This document shows positions 22,001 to 34,690 of a DNA stretch of 64,000 nucleotides, one piece after another. Source of the stretch: Paramacrobiotus metropolitanus (lineage: Eukaryota; Tardigrada; Eutardigrada; Parachela; Macrobiotidae). Both the position numbers and the translations under genes were made by a program. The stretch's first letter is position 1, and each line of letters starts with the position of its first letter. Where the stretch lies: contig NW_026570223.1 in NCBI RefSeq assembly GCF_019649055.1, forward strand, positions 1,860,001-1,924,000, given 5' to 3'. Below the pieces are notes generated by a model, which was not told the DNA's origin, made no database searches, and worked only from the letters and a program-made list of their open reading frames with translations.

Positions 22001-25000
22001 TTAAAGTTTATAATACAGTAGAATCTGTATGATATGCTTCTACATATCTATATAATTATATTATGATATGCTTATTTTTTGTTTTATGGCTTGATTTAAT
22101 TTGCTTTCAAGACCATGCGACAAGCATTCGAAGCCCTTCTGATACTCTCACTACAACTGAGTCCTGACGCCGACAGCGAAAACAACATTTTAACATTCTG
22201 GCAAAGGGTCACCGGTCTGTCGCAGTCCGTGTATAACTACACATTCTCGCCCGACGATCTTGTGCGTAACTAAAACATAACATGACATGCTGCTTTTGTG
22301 TTTGCGAACGCTTTCGGTAGAATAGGTACCAGTATACATAATTCCGAGATTACTTGATATTGTCATTTTCCCGTATATACGTACATTGCACAGATACAAA
22401 ATTAACTCTTTTCTTAAATTACGTATTTGAATTACGAACATGGCGTAATTAGCGTCTTCATTTATAATAATTTATAGAAGAGTCCGGATCCTATAGTAAT
22501 CCATTTCTACGAAGCCGTGCTCCTGTATGGCACGACGGTACAGCGCATGTACAAAGCTCATCTGAATTATTCCAACGGACTCGATTTCACGGCGTTTGTG
22601 GCCAACATCAGCTTTCCGAGTCCACTGACAGGAATGGTGTATCTGGATGGCAACAGTGAACGTCAGAGTGTGTACAACATGCGCAGCTACGATGCCCATA
22701 GCGGCAAACATACAGTACGATGCTTTCGAGTCGGACGTCATCTGTTGATTGTAGTTATTTATGCTTTTCGGTCGCTGATTTTTTTCTTATGTTTATGAAC
22801 TTACTATTAAGGGCGCTTTTATTTTATCCTATCTGTGTTCTTTGTAGCCATTCCTGCAGTTTCCTGTCCGCACCACGGACGTCGTGCCGACTGGCGCGAT
22901 GACCTTTGTCGATAGCGACAGTCTGCCGCCTAACGAGCCGCGTTGTGGTTTCCGTAATGATAATCCGGTCTGTATTGCGGAACGACAATCCCATTTACCG
23001 CCCGGTGCGACGGAAGCGGCGGCCATTGTTCCGACCATCGTTATCATTGCAGCCATTGTGGGCGGAGCATACGCGGTGAAAAAGTACTGTTTTTCCTCTG
23101 ACATTTCAATTGATTATCATATTTTATGTAATACGTTTAAATATTCTCGCATCGACTACTAAATCCGATATCGGAAGCATGTTTATTATTTACCGGATTG
23201 GTTATAGCTCAAGAAAGTTTGCGCAGCAGCAGATAATACATCGATCATTACCGTTAGCTAGGACACAAGGACACAATTTAAAAGCTTTATTACTCGTAAT
23301 ATTCTTTTGACCATAGTTATTGATTACCCTAAAATTCCTTCGATGTTGCAGGATATTCTACGATTTGGCTGATCCATTCTGGTGGCGGATTATTCTGCAG
23401 GATATCGAGATACGCACCAACACGACTACGGCACGTTCCTTAGCACGTTCTTCGGTGAGTAGTTTTGCATAAATGGTGAAAATTAAGCAATCCATTATTA
23501 CATCCATTATTGTACGAGTAGAAGTCGTGATTAAAACTCTCAATGTATTGTACAATCCGCCCTGATTGGCAGCTGCAGTCCATCTGATTTACACTAGTAT
23601 AGTCCGGCATTAACTTTCACGTGCTTTACATACAGTGCATATTTACCAGTTTTGTGACTGTTACTTTGTCTTTATTTCACGGAAACAAAACTGAAAACTT
23701 TAAGCAAATGTATGTATGGCAATATTTTTGTGAATTCTTGTGCAAATAAAATACCACGATGACTTTTGGAGAACGCAATCCACTTGAGTACCGGCACTGT
23801 CTGAACAAATTAAAAACGTTAGCAGATGTGTGTATTACTAGAAATGGCATAGACTTTGAATGCATCAGTAAAATGTTTCGCTTTGATGTGGCTACGGAGT
23901 TATTAAGCAACACAAATACATTTGGCTATTGTCAATATTTTAGGCTTTAAAAAGCTCCAAAAGTATAACCAGCATCCCAAATGGGATTACGGCTAATGGA
24001 AAAGCACCTAGCGAGGTATGTTAAATTACTCAATCAAAAATGCTGCGTTTACGGGATGGTGGCAGCGTGACCGTCACGCTGGTCATGAATTTTGCATCAC
24101 AAACAACACTTATGCAACTTATTGCAATCGCGTCAGTAAAATTGCTTGCACATAGCGCTTGAAAAATTTCAATAGATATTTTGAAATTCGTATTACAGTA
24201 TATGGCTACGTAGTGTTGAGGAAATCTTATTTAGTTAAGTGGTGTCATAATTATTTAAGAAAAACGGAACTGAAATTTTTCCTGTACTTGTTGCATGCAT
24301 AGAAGTATATATATGTGCGTATTAAAATAATTAACCGATGTTACAAATTTTTGTTATTGCTCGATGTTGAGGGCGAGTCATCTGATACAAAGGTCAACTT
24401 TAGCGTACGGAATACGGATTAACAGAGCAATTACTATAATTATTTTGTTGTAGCCTCTCAGCACTAAAACGAACTCGGTGACTTCCCTGAAAGACGCCGC
24501 AGTCGAGAAACTGTCGACACGTCAGGGAACGTTTGCCGGTGTCAGTTGTTCATTGGTGGAGCTTCCTTCTCCCAAACGGCGCGTTCCCGGCGCTTTGCCC
24601 AAAGAGGCTGCTCTGGTGAGAAGGAGAAATAACCATGCTACTAAGTACCAGAGCACTGGGTGTCTGGTATAGCCTTGAAAAATATCATCCATAATCGGAA
24701 TTATTTGCAGGCCCGGGGCTTAATACACCCAAACGTGCAGAAATTCATCGGCATTGCCGTCAATGAAGAGAACCAGTGTGATTGTGTGGTGGGAGAAGTG
24801 TGTCAAAAGGGCACTCTCAAAGACTTAATCGATGATCATAGCATGAATCTGGACTGGGAATTCAAGAATTCCTTGATTAAAGATTTAGCAAATGTACGTA
24901 CTACCCTTCGGGAGCTTTTTGTGCAGCATTGTGAAATTAATTAACGTGCTGAATAGTGCTTTGTTTTCATATTTAGGGCATCGGCTATATTCATTTGTCC

Positions 25001-28000
25001 AAAATTCGCTCGCATGGATTTTTGAGCGACGAAAGCTGCTTGATCGACAATCGTTTTATCTTGAAAGTGGCCAATTTTGGTTTCCCAGCGCTTAAAGATG
25101 CGCGGGATTTGCAGGCATTGAATCCCGGTCAAGAAGATCGTGACTATAGGATTCTGCTTTGGCGAGCACCCGAATTGTTGCGACGTACAATGCCAGCAAG
25201 CGGAACACAGCTAGGTACAGTGTGCTGTACAGAAAAATGCAGCAAATTAGATAGAAGGAATTATTGTTCCCTTTGCCGATGTCCAAGCGAGTTGCGAGCT
25301 TATAATGTCTAGTTGATACGCGGCAAAAAAATCTGATTTAGAAAAATTAATTTTCAGAATGATACATACCAGTGATACTGATGTTTTACTCGCACACTTC
25401 AGTGCACTGAAGTTGGAAAAATTTTTACATAGTAAAGATAGATAACCGTCATGGTTTGAATTCGCCTTCCGTTAACAAATGCGGATTAAGCACTACGTCC
25501 TGCATAGCAAAAGCAATAAAATAAGTTGCTCAAATAAGTAGCGGTTTATCATTTTCAGTTTTTGGGTTCGTTTAAGGTCATTATATTTATATTGTTTCGA
25601 ATACTAACTTTGTAATCTGGGTATTATGCGAAACTTCCTGTGGGCAGTTCGTTGCGTTTCGCAGGTGATGTCTACAGTTATGCCATTCTCTTGCAACAAA
25701 TAGTATTACGCAGCGCTCCCTACCACATGGGCAGCGATGCCGGGAAGACGCGCCGAAAAGCGACCGAAGAAATCAGCGACCGCGACATCGTTCAGGATGT
25801 TAAACGCGGACTGGTACCGCCATTGCGGCCGGCCGTGCCGGTATCCGCCTGTCCGATGCCCTTGCACGAGTTGATGGGCAATTGCTGGGATGAGGACCCC
25901 CTGGAACGACCAAACTTCACCCGTATAAAGACTACCATAACAAAAATCATTGGGAAGTCAGGGGAGAATATCGTCGACCATCTGATAAAAAGGTATAGCA
26001 CATGCTATAACAAAGTACATTGAATGCTAATCAAAGAAGCGAAAAATGTATTCGTAGTATAAAAGCCTTTAAAACATACAGGTACAGGGTATTTACCCAA
26101 ACTGATTTACTTGATCCACTATACACTATAATCTACAGCAGGACTTTCCTTTATATATAAGAATTGTTGGGCGATAAAACTCTTTCACCTGAATAATCCG
26201 TTTTACTGTTCACTTCCCAGAGGTTTACTTTATTTATTTACTTCGGTTAGCTTTCAGTCCACTGCTTTTATTTTTCAAGGCTCAATTACTTACCAAGTGT
26301 ACAGAATATTTTGTAAACAGTTTTCTTTCCAAACGCTTTATTTTTCCAGACACATTTTCAAAACACATACACTATACATATATACTTTAAACTACTAACA
26401 CTATATACTTAAATAAACACTGTATACTTTAAATAAACACTATATACTTAAAAAAAAAAACCATATACTTTAAATATTTTACTTTTTAATTTTTTTAACG
26501 GGTATTCTGATTAATTTTGTACATTACATTGAACCATTGGTTTTAGAATGGAGCAATATGCTGCCGGTCTGGAGCACCAGGTCGATATGAAAATGAAACA
26601 GTTCATGGAAGAGCGGGCGCGTTCTGCCGGATTTTTATCAGCCATGCTGCCAAAGTACATCGCGTATTTAAAAACTGATAATGTTTGTCCCTAATTAACC
26701 ACTATGTTATAAAATGCCAATTTACCACAGATCTGTTGCGGAAGCGCTGAGCAAAGGTATCGCTGTGATACCGGAAACCTATGAGAACTGTACGGTGTAT
26801 TTTGGTGACGTGCCGGGTTTCACCGATGCCATCGAAGAGTGTAAAACAGCTACGGAGACAGTTGACCTTTTAAATAAATTATATACTCTGTGTGATACAA
26901 CGGTGGCTTCCTTTGATGCCTTTAAAGTGGAATGCATTAACGATGCGTACTTAGTAAGTGTGCTGTTATTAATTAATGAAACATTAACCGGACGACAAGT
27001 TATAAACTGCAGTATTATTGCATTCAGCGTATTTAAGATGCATTATTTAATATTATGGGCGTTATGTAATAAAGTGCAATTTTTAACTATTAAGACATAT
27101 TATCATGGTGACCACTCCGTACACACCCTTTCACACCCTTTCACTCCGTACACAACCTTTTGCACTCCCTTTCATTCCGTGCACAACCTTTTTGCGCTAC
27201 CTTTCATTCCGTACACAACCTTTTAATTTTTTTAATTTTTTCACAGCCGAGTTATTTCTGGAATAAAAAAACGCGCAATCGCGACCGTTTTTTAGATTGC
27301 GCGTTTTTCTTATTTTGATCAGCAACGTTTTTCACCCTAATCTCCGCAAGACTTGCTCCGTAACACTTGTTTATTCAATCTTCACTTGCCACGTGAGTTA
27401 TTTGCTGACGCTGTCATACACCAGGACGTCTTCGTCGGAACGGTCCCATGATGTTGCAAAAAAGTAGTAATATTTTTTTGTAGTTTTGCTTTTCTGTAGT
27501 AATATAGATTACAAGGATTTAAATATAATATATATAAATATATATAAAAGTTTGGTAGTGCACCGAGTGAATGGTAGTGCGCAAAAAGGTTGTGCACGGA
27601 ATGAAAGGGAGTGCAAAAGGTTGTGTACGGAGTGAAAGGGTGTGAAAGAGTGTGTACGGAGTGGTCACCTATTATTATTGCTCGAATAATTGAATACTGA
27701 TGATTGTTACTTGTCAGGTTGCTAGCGGCGTGCCGATCCGCAACGGCCATAAACATGCCGAACAACTTGCTTCCATGGCTTTGGTTTTGCGAAAAGACAT
27801 TCTCAGCCTGAAAAGTATAACCGATAAAGCCAGGAATTTCAAATTACGTGCTGGGTTACATTCGGGTAAGTGTTACCGGAACAGCAGAAGGATAAAATAA
27901 TTGTATATAATTATATTCTATTTAAAAAGCTACTCTAGACTTGCATAAAATTACTTATACGGAAACAGCACGACGAATAATATATATAACTCTTATTTTT

Positions 28001-28620
28001 ACTAGCATCATTAATTGATACATAGGGATCCAAGTAAAAACACAAAAAGTAAAAACTACAGATAGTACTGTCTGCTTCGCTTTCAGGTTCCTGCGTCGCG
28101 GGCGTGATCGGATTGAAAATGCCACGCTACTGTTTGTACGTATATACGGCATGGAATTATTTTATCAAAGCAAACGAAAACAGTTACTACTTACTTTTTA
28201 CTTTGTATCTGACATACTATGTATGCAGGTTTGGCGACACCGTTAATACCGCCAGTCGCATGGAATCGCATGGCGAAAGTAAGCAAAATTTTAAATACTT
28301 CTATGTATGGTTGTACTGGCTAGCCTCAGCTCTCATAAAAATATCGTTAACAGTTAGCAAGCTTGCAACAAACAGCTGCAACTTTTGTATGTTACTCTTT
28401 TAGCCGGTAAAATCCACCTTAGCCCAACAACCAAAGCGCTGTTAGACCGGTACGATGACTTCATCGTAATGGAGCGAGGAATTATAGATGTGAAGGTGAG
28501 GGTCATGCCAGTCCTTATATCGCTTCCGTTGCTCTTTAACCGTCATGCGCAACCCGTTTTTGTTTCTTTCTCAAGGGTAAAGGTCCCATGACTACCTACT
28601 GGCTCGTGGGCCGTGGATAA
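19041..28620 (+). CDS. Receptor guanylate cyclase, copy C (complete, 21 exons, 1112 aa)
   Basis: The most diverged member of the array, same architecture. Exons: 19041-19416, 20867-21244, 21313-21356, 21662-21700, 21890-21967, 22112-22261, 22478-22714, 22848-23083, 23352-23454, 23944-24015, 24454-24615, 24711-24893, 24977-25214, 25665-25992, 26547-26654, 26731-26953, 27718-27865, 28087-28135, 28229-28278, 28404-28495, 28576-28620; total 3339 nt. The start is ambiguous: Met at 19041 or Met at 19086; the second puts a good signal peptide ([20 protein letters not shown]) at the very N-terminus and may be the real one. The membrane helix is near [18 protein letters not shown]. The pseudokinase has NFGFPAL in place of DFG. 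The cyclase motifs are YFGDVPGF and VECINDAY, so Thr and Gly of the usual E-T-I-G-D-A-Y are both replaced. Exon 10 (23944-24015) is the least certain, chosen from open frame and splice signals. Intron 1 is 1450 bp; intron 16 carries a TIR element. Confidence 0.92.
26360..26480. repeat. Short AT-rich tandem repeats in intron 14 of copy C
   Basis: Four to five degenerate copies of a unit like AAACACTATATACTTTAA lie just upstream of exon 15, together with an A-tract. It is a simple minisatellite-like run with no sign of function. Confidence 0.6.
27107..27669. mobile_element. Terminal-inverted-repeat element with internal subrepeats, intron 16 of copy C
   Basis: A 563-bp element whose ends, GGTGACCACTCCGTACAC at 27107 and the reverse complement ending at 27669, extend into inverted arms of about 90 bp. 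Each arm is built from several copies of a unit resembling CACTCCGTACACAACCTTTT. A separate small hairpin (arms 27266-27280 and 27295-27308) lies inside. Flanks TATCAT and TATTAT may be a target duplication with one mismatch. I cannot assign a superfamily. There is no transposase, and the host splice sites are intact. Confidence 0.75.
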
Positions 28621-29244
28621 TTCGGATTTCTTCAATCCCAATCCAACTGTTCCGGTCTTACCAAGTCTTTTCGGTCGCGAAACGTCTGAGTTCTTTTTGC
28701 CTTATATTAAGTCTAGTCAGTAGATACCATCAGATAAATAATTTTATGAATTAGTTCTTTTCCTGCCCTTCAATCTTCCGTTGTATGGCGTTATTAATAT
28801 GCCTGTACTTCCATTTCATCGGCTACGAAATTTAATGACTTTTAAGGGCATTACAATACCAAAAAGAAATTACGAAAGCGATGTGCTATGCACACTATCT
28901 CAATGGTAACATAATTTTGCCGAATTGAATATTCCAGATATTTATTCTAGAACCCGAAAAGAACAAAACCAAAGAAAACAAATAATGAAACACCATAAAA
29001 GCATTAAAAATTTCTCCCACTAAACCATCACCCAGCCGATAATGCATCTCGTATTAGCCGCCGACATTGCATCTCGTATTTGACTGTGAAACAAGTCAAC
29101 CCTTCAAGAAATCCCTCAATTAAGCATCTGAATAAATAGGTAACTGAAATAATTATCATAATTTAAAAGCATCTGCTCAAAAACACTTCCATCCGAAATT
29201 ATGCCCTCTTTCCTGGAGCATTAGCATGCAAAACCGAGTTCCAA
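28621..29244. other. Convergent 3' spacer between copy C and the GH63-like gene
   Basis: AT-rich DNA of 624 bp between two convergent genes, presumably both 3' UTRs. TTTATT at 28941-28946 (AATAAA on the minus strand) is a candidate poly(A) signal for the GH63-like gene. No reading frame of interest. Confidence 0.6.
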
Positions 29245-32200
29245 TCAACCGGGACGATTTATACCGACATGTCCAGTACCAGCGAGCATCTCAATGCAAT
29301 TGGCAATTAAGCCAGTCCATCCAGTTTGATGGCTAAATCACAATGAAAAAAGAAATTTTTAGTCAAGCCTGATTTTAATCACTAACCATAAGTCAACAAA
29401 CTAATAAAGTACTCTTTACTCACTAACCTGGCTCCACAACCTCGCCCATTGTCACCGTGAAAATATTCATAAAACAGCACCAAATCTTTAAAATTCGGGT
29501 CTTTTGCGTACTTCTCCGACAGCCGTAAATCCGTACCTACAGCAAGGACATTCCCCAAACCTAGCTTCGAAACAAAGTAACAGGATTACTACCATGTGCA
29601 GGACGGAAGCCCTTTTCATCTGGCAAGAAAATCTTCACCAAGCGCTGACATATTTCATTTGCCGCATCCTTCAAACGCATCCAGTTTCCTGATCTGTAAC
29701 AAAAATCCGAGTACAGAACCCAAAAATAAATTACTTCGAAGCAGGTGTATATTCGCTTACCGAGTCGGCACTTCAACTTTTAGGTCCTCTCCGTAGTAAT
29801 AATCGAAGCGAAGCAAACTTTGAACAATCTAATCCAAACCACAGAAGAAAGATAATTAGGCCTCGTCCCGAATTCAAAGCGAATCTCGTTATGGTACGGT
29901 TGCTCAACCACACGAGGTGGCTGTTTGCAGTGGCCACGCCTACAGATACGGTACGCGAAGCCACCTCGCGAGGTGGAGTTGCTGTATCGCAACGAGATTC
30001 GCTTCGAATTCGGGACAAGGCCTTAGTTTACCATGAGTTCTTCAAATTTTGACAGTAACGCATCCTTACCAAGAAATTCATCGGAAACCAAATTGGACCG
30101 CGCCAATTACTGTTGCCACCGAACAGGTATGACGTCGATTCTCCGGGACAGTATTCGGCGCGCAGTTCCTCTCCACACAAATCATAGCTGAACGGGTTCT
30201 TCTCGTGGAATTTGGACAGAGAGCGGATTCCATATGGGCTGAGAAATTCCTCTTCATCAAAAACATACGTCAGCAAGCGCTGCAGTTGCGCTTGGGTGGG
30301 AATGGCCAAAAGAACTTTCTTCCCGTGTTTCGTGTCTTGGAGAAGAAATGACACCTGCAGAAAAATACCACGTCAAATTACGGATCAATCTTTTCAGCCT
30401 AAACAATCAAGTGCATTACGACTTGTCGCCTAACGATAATCTGGTAACCTATATTCCACGTTTCTGCACCACTGTCCCTTACATCGTCCAACTAATTTGT
30501 TTCGCTCCTCTACAGTAGCGTTCAAAAGCGAATGATGAGCGGCTCACCGTTTCTTTCAAGTCCTGTCGATTATCTAAAAACCACTTGGTCCGCTTCGCAA
30601 ACCCTTTCAGCTTCGACATAGTCTCTTCCTCCAACACCAGCACACTAAACAATGGTACCAATCCCACCAACGAACGGATCCGCATCGGCACCGAATGCCC
30701 ATCGGTAGTCAGATGGTCATAGTAAAACCCATCTGCCTCATGCCACAAACCACACGAACTGAAGTTATTAATCGCGTCGATAATCAGCACGCAGTGCTCG
30801 AAGAATTTACTGGCCATATCCTCATACACCGGATCCTTCATGGCCAACTCCACGGCGGCATTCAGCATGGTCACACAGTAGAAGGCCATCCACGCCGTTC
30901 CATCGGCCTGCTCCAGCTGCATCCCGGGCGGTAAAGGTTTTGACCGGTCAAACACCCCAATATTATCCAGACCCAGGAAACCGCCGGCAAAGAGGTTTTT
31001 CCCGTGGGGATCCTTCCGGTTCACCCACCAAGTGAAGTTGACAATCAGCTTGTGGAAACACGACTCCAGAAAGGCGTAGTCGGTGTCCGAGGGGGTTTTG
31101 TTCTGATGTGAGAGAAACAGACGCAGTGCGGCAAAGCAGTGAACAGGTGGATTGACGTCGCCGAAGGCGAATTCGTAGGCCGGGATCTGTCCGTTCGGGT
31201 GCATGTACCATTCGCGCAAAAACAGGCACAACTGACTCTTGGCGTATTCGTAATCCACATTGGCCAATGTCAGGGTGTGGAACGCCAAATCCCAACAGGC
31301 ATACTGAAAATATTCATTCATGTTGTTACGAAACGACATAAAGGCTAATAATCATGGCATTATTGGCAAGCACAGTAATGCAGCGTAGAAGCAAACAAAG
31401 CAACAGGAGTACAGCATTTCGTTCCTTTAAAATTCTAGGGGGCGAAAAGCGGGACAGGAGTTAAAAAATTGTTAGTTTCTCATAACAATTTCCGCTAACA
31501 TTCACTCTTTCGGTAATACAGTATTACATTTTAAATTTTCCCTTAAAGCATGCTGAATTAAAACACATTCCCGAATGGTAGTGCTAAATAAAATCAAATA
31601 GAACGGCTAAATAGAAATGCTAAATGATCCCTAAGATATCAAATATTCGAACAGCCTGCACGACATGAAACGACATTTACACAGATGCTGCCGTTGCATT
31701 ACAATTCATCAGAACTGAAGTGGAAGAGGACTGTATGAGAAACTCGTCAAATCTACGATCATGAAACATAATCTCTAGGATCAACACTCATGTCCCATAC
31801 TAACTGGAAAACAATGCAACCAAAGTTTTGTTTTACTTTTCTATTCTCAAAAGTAAAACATAAACTTAACATAGCCAAATATCCATATAATGTGTGAAAC
31901 TTGTGAACTAAACCAGAATTCGCCCAAAATCGGCAAAACCCTGCAAGGTGAACACAACGCAACGCTTACCCAGGGATATTCCCACTTGTCCGGCATCGTG
32001 ATGATATCCCGGTTGTAGAGATGAACCCAATCGGCGTTTCGTCCATTTAAGCGTGACGCCGGTGGCTTGGGCTGGTCCGGATCTCCATGCAGCCAGTCGG
32101 TGATAATGTAATGGTAGAACTGCCGTCCCCACAGCATTCCCGCGTAAGCTTGCCGCTGGATATTTTTCAACTCCTTATCCAACGATTGGGCTTGCACCTG

Positions 32201-34690
32201 CAGATTGTAAAACCGATTACGGCAATTATTTGCACACAAACCGAGAAACTGATTACCATTCCGTAAAATTCATCGGCCTCCTTTTTACGCAAATCAATCA
32301 CGGCATCAAAATCCGCAAAAGCTTTGCCCTTTGGAGCATGGTCGTGTTGGTATAACCGCACTCGCACAACTTTCTTTCCACCGGCAGGCACCGTCAGAGC
32401 ATAATGCGCTGTAACTTTGGTTCCGTAATGTTTCGGATTGACGGCTTCTTTCTCGCCGTCAACCACATAGCGATGGAAGGCATCCTTAACGTACGGTGTA
32501 TGACTATCCACATCGTACAGTTTCTTCGTGTTGGTCTCGTTGTGCGTGAAGAGCAGTTCCGCAGAACCTGTTGAATCCGAAAGCGTCTCCCATTCGCACA
32601 CGTACGGTTCCAGAGTGTCGTGTTTCGTGGTCACCTTCCATTCGCCATTCGGTGCCTGACTGATGCGGGGCATGGTAGTGCAGCCTTCGTGCTTGCATCC
32701 CCAAATCCATGTGTTGCGGAACCACAGTGTCGGCAGAACGTGGATGGTGGCTTCCTCTGAACCGCGATTGTGAAGAGTTAAACGGCACAGAATATCTTGG
32801 GAGGTATTTTTCGCGTACTCGAATTCCACGTCCCAGTAACGATTTTGATCGAAAACACCTATACAGTACACATTTATCAATCAGGCAGCGGTGACTCAAG
32901 AATAAGAAAGCTACTGAGTACATTTCCAAAATCAAATCAGTAAGTCTACCGCACACACTATTAAACAAACTAACGTCATTTGTGGTTAAAGTATTTTCAG
33001 TTTTTCAATATTACATTAAAATGCTTAGTGTTTTTAATTCCTGTGCGGCGCCATTAAACAGGAAGCACCGAAACTTAGAAAAATGCGCTTTCAGAATCTA
33101 CATTATACTCGTACTGCAATCGTAATTATGCACAGCGTCAGACTATTATTAAACGGTAAACCTATCAAAACGTGCCGCATATTGGCAGGGTAAACGAAGA
33201 TAGTACTAATACAAATGCAGCAAAAGAAAACAATCCATAAGCCTTCCCGCTTGCCAAAACTAACAGTCTGACAACATTCTTGTACTGATAGCTGAATCAG
33301 CATACTAATGCAAACCGATAAGCGCTTACCATTAGATTAGCCCTGGCTGCGAAGCGGAACAAAAGTTCTTTTACATTAGCGACCGGCGAAATTTTGAACA
33401 AATATTGTAACGTACCAGAATCCTCAAGCTCATACTCCAATTCGAATTTCCCACGTCTTCCTCCTTCCACATTAATTTGTTCATAAGGGAAAGCCGACTG
33501 GGGATACTTGTACAAGCCCTTCGCATAGGAGGTGGTGGGAGTAGCGTCCAAGTAATAATACAATTCCTTAACATCTTCTCCATGATTGCCCTGCAATTGC
33601 CAAAATTAAATAACTACTGAGTAAAAGAAAGCAAAAGAATAACTCAGCAAAAGCAGTAAAAGAATAACTTCATCTTTACCTAAAAACATAACCAAGTATT
33701 AACAACTAATTTAACAGCAGTTTATTGACAGATTTTTAAAAGATCAAATTTTCCAATATGTAGTGCGTAACGCTTCTTGTACAATTACTAGGGCTTAATA
33801 CTGAATAGTTATTCAGAATTTAACGCATCAACGTTAACATGTCTCAAGATCAACAAGACCAATACAAGTATACTATACTCGTGCCGCACGGTACATATCT
33901 AGACTAGAGTAGTATAGTGTGGGAAAAAATTAACAACCGAAGAATCTTAGTCCTCACTTGAGATCCTGTCAAACCATACAGTCGCTCCTTGAGAATGGGA
34001 TCCTTCCCATTCCACAGCGCAAAAGAGAAGCACAATCGACATTCCCGATCACAGATCCCAAGCAGCCCATCCTCGCCCCAGCGGTACGCACGCGAACGGG
34101 CTTGGTCATGGGAAAAGTAATCCCAACTATCAAGAAAAGTTGCATTAAACAATTCGTGCAACGGGGATTACTGCACAGCCTGCAGCGCAAAAAAAACACC
34201 TACACTCGGAACAATAATAATTATACGGAAATAACTAGCCGCAAGCTTCTTTCCGTCTCAGGGTGCAAATGTAACGCGAAGGTTAAAACCCAAGATAAAA
34301 AAATACTCAATTTTTTGTTCTGCTAACAACATTTCTCAAAGGAAGTTACGGAACGTCATAAAAATTAATAAAAATAATCTTAACAATTTATCAACACGAC
34401 AACTGTTATCTTTTCTGAAACAAAACGCAAACGGTAAAATTTAACAGAAGTTCAACTATCGCTTATTAAAATAAATACAGGAAGCACTGAAAAGGTGCGT
34501 TCTACAAAGCTGGTGCAAAAAAACCGAAATCTGTCGCATGCTCGTACCATTCACCGTGGGGACTGTAATCTTCCCGAACAGTTCCCCATTGCCGATCCGA
34601 CAAGTACGGTCCCCAACGTTTCCAGTTATCCTTACGTTGTAAATCAATCTGCAGCCGTTTCCCCTCAGCACTCTCCGTCTGCGCTGACAT
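29245..34690 (-). CDS. GH63-type glycosidase, cytosolic, bacterial/fungal-like (11 exons, 907 aa)
   Basis: Predicted alpha-glucosidase-like enzyme of the (alpha/alpha)6-barrel GH63/mannosyl-oligosaccharide glucosidase superfamily, closest in pattern to the bacterial and fungal YMR196W-like branch. Exons in transcript order: 34548-34690, 33958-34126, 33416-33590, 32257-32858, 31970-32197, 30548-31303, 30070-30354, 29761-29828, 29593-29693, 29428-29536, 29245-29332; 2724 nt, in frame. Landmarks: [19 protein letters not shown] (about 25-43), [12 protein letters not shown] (about 54-65), GNHGEDVKE (105), MPDKWEYPW then YACWDLAFH (about 431-448), [25 protein letters not shown] (about 775-786) and [10 protein letters not shown] (864-873). 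By analogy with glucosidase I, Asp444 (ACWD) and Glu866 (FYE) are the likely acid/base pair. There is no signal peptide, so it acts in the cytosol, unlike ER glucosidase I. Natural substrate unknown. Intron 7 carries a Harbinger-like MITE. Possible horizontal origin is inference only. Confidence 0.9.
29859..30022. mobile_element. PIF/Harbinger-like MITE in intron 7 of the GH63-like gene
   Basis: A 164-bp element with imperfect terminal inverted repeats of about 33 bp starting GGCCTCGTCCCGAATTC on the left and GGCCTTGTCCCGAATTC on the complement of the right end. It is flanked on both sides by TTA (29856-29858 and 30023-30025). A GGCC terminus with a 3-bp TTA duplication is the hallmark of PIF/Harbinger elements. 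Noncoding. Confidence 0.75.

Noticed and set aside
30479-30547. Continuation of glycosidase exon 6 to a later donor near 30480
   Set aside because: Reading past 30548 breaks the family pattern, and the later donor is in the wrong phase; the GTGAGC donor at 30547 joins exon 7 in phase 0 and restores the alignment.
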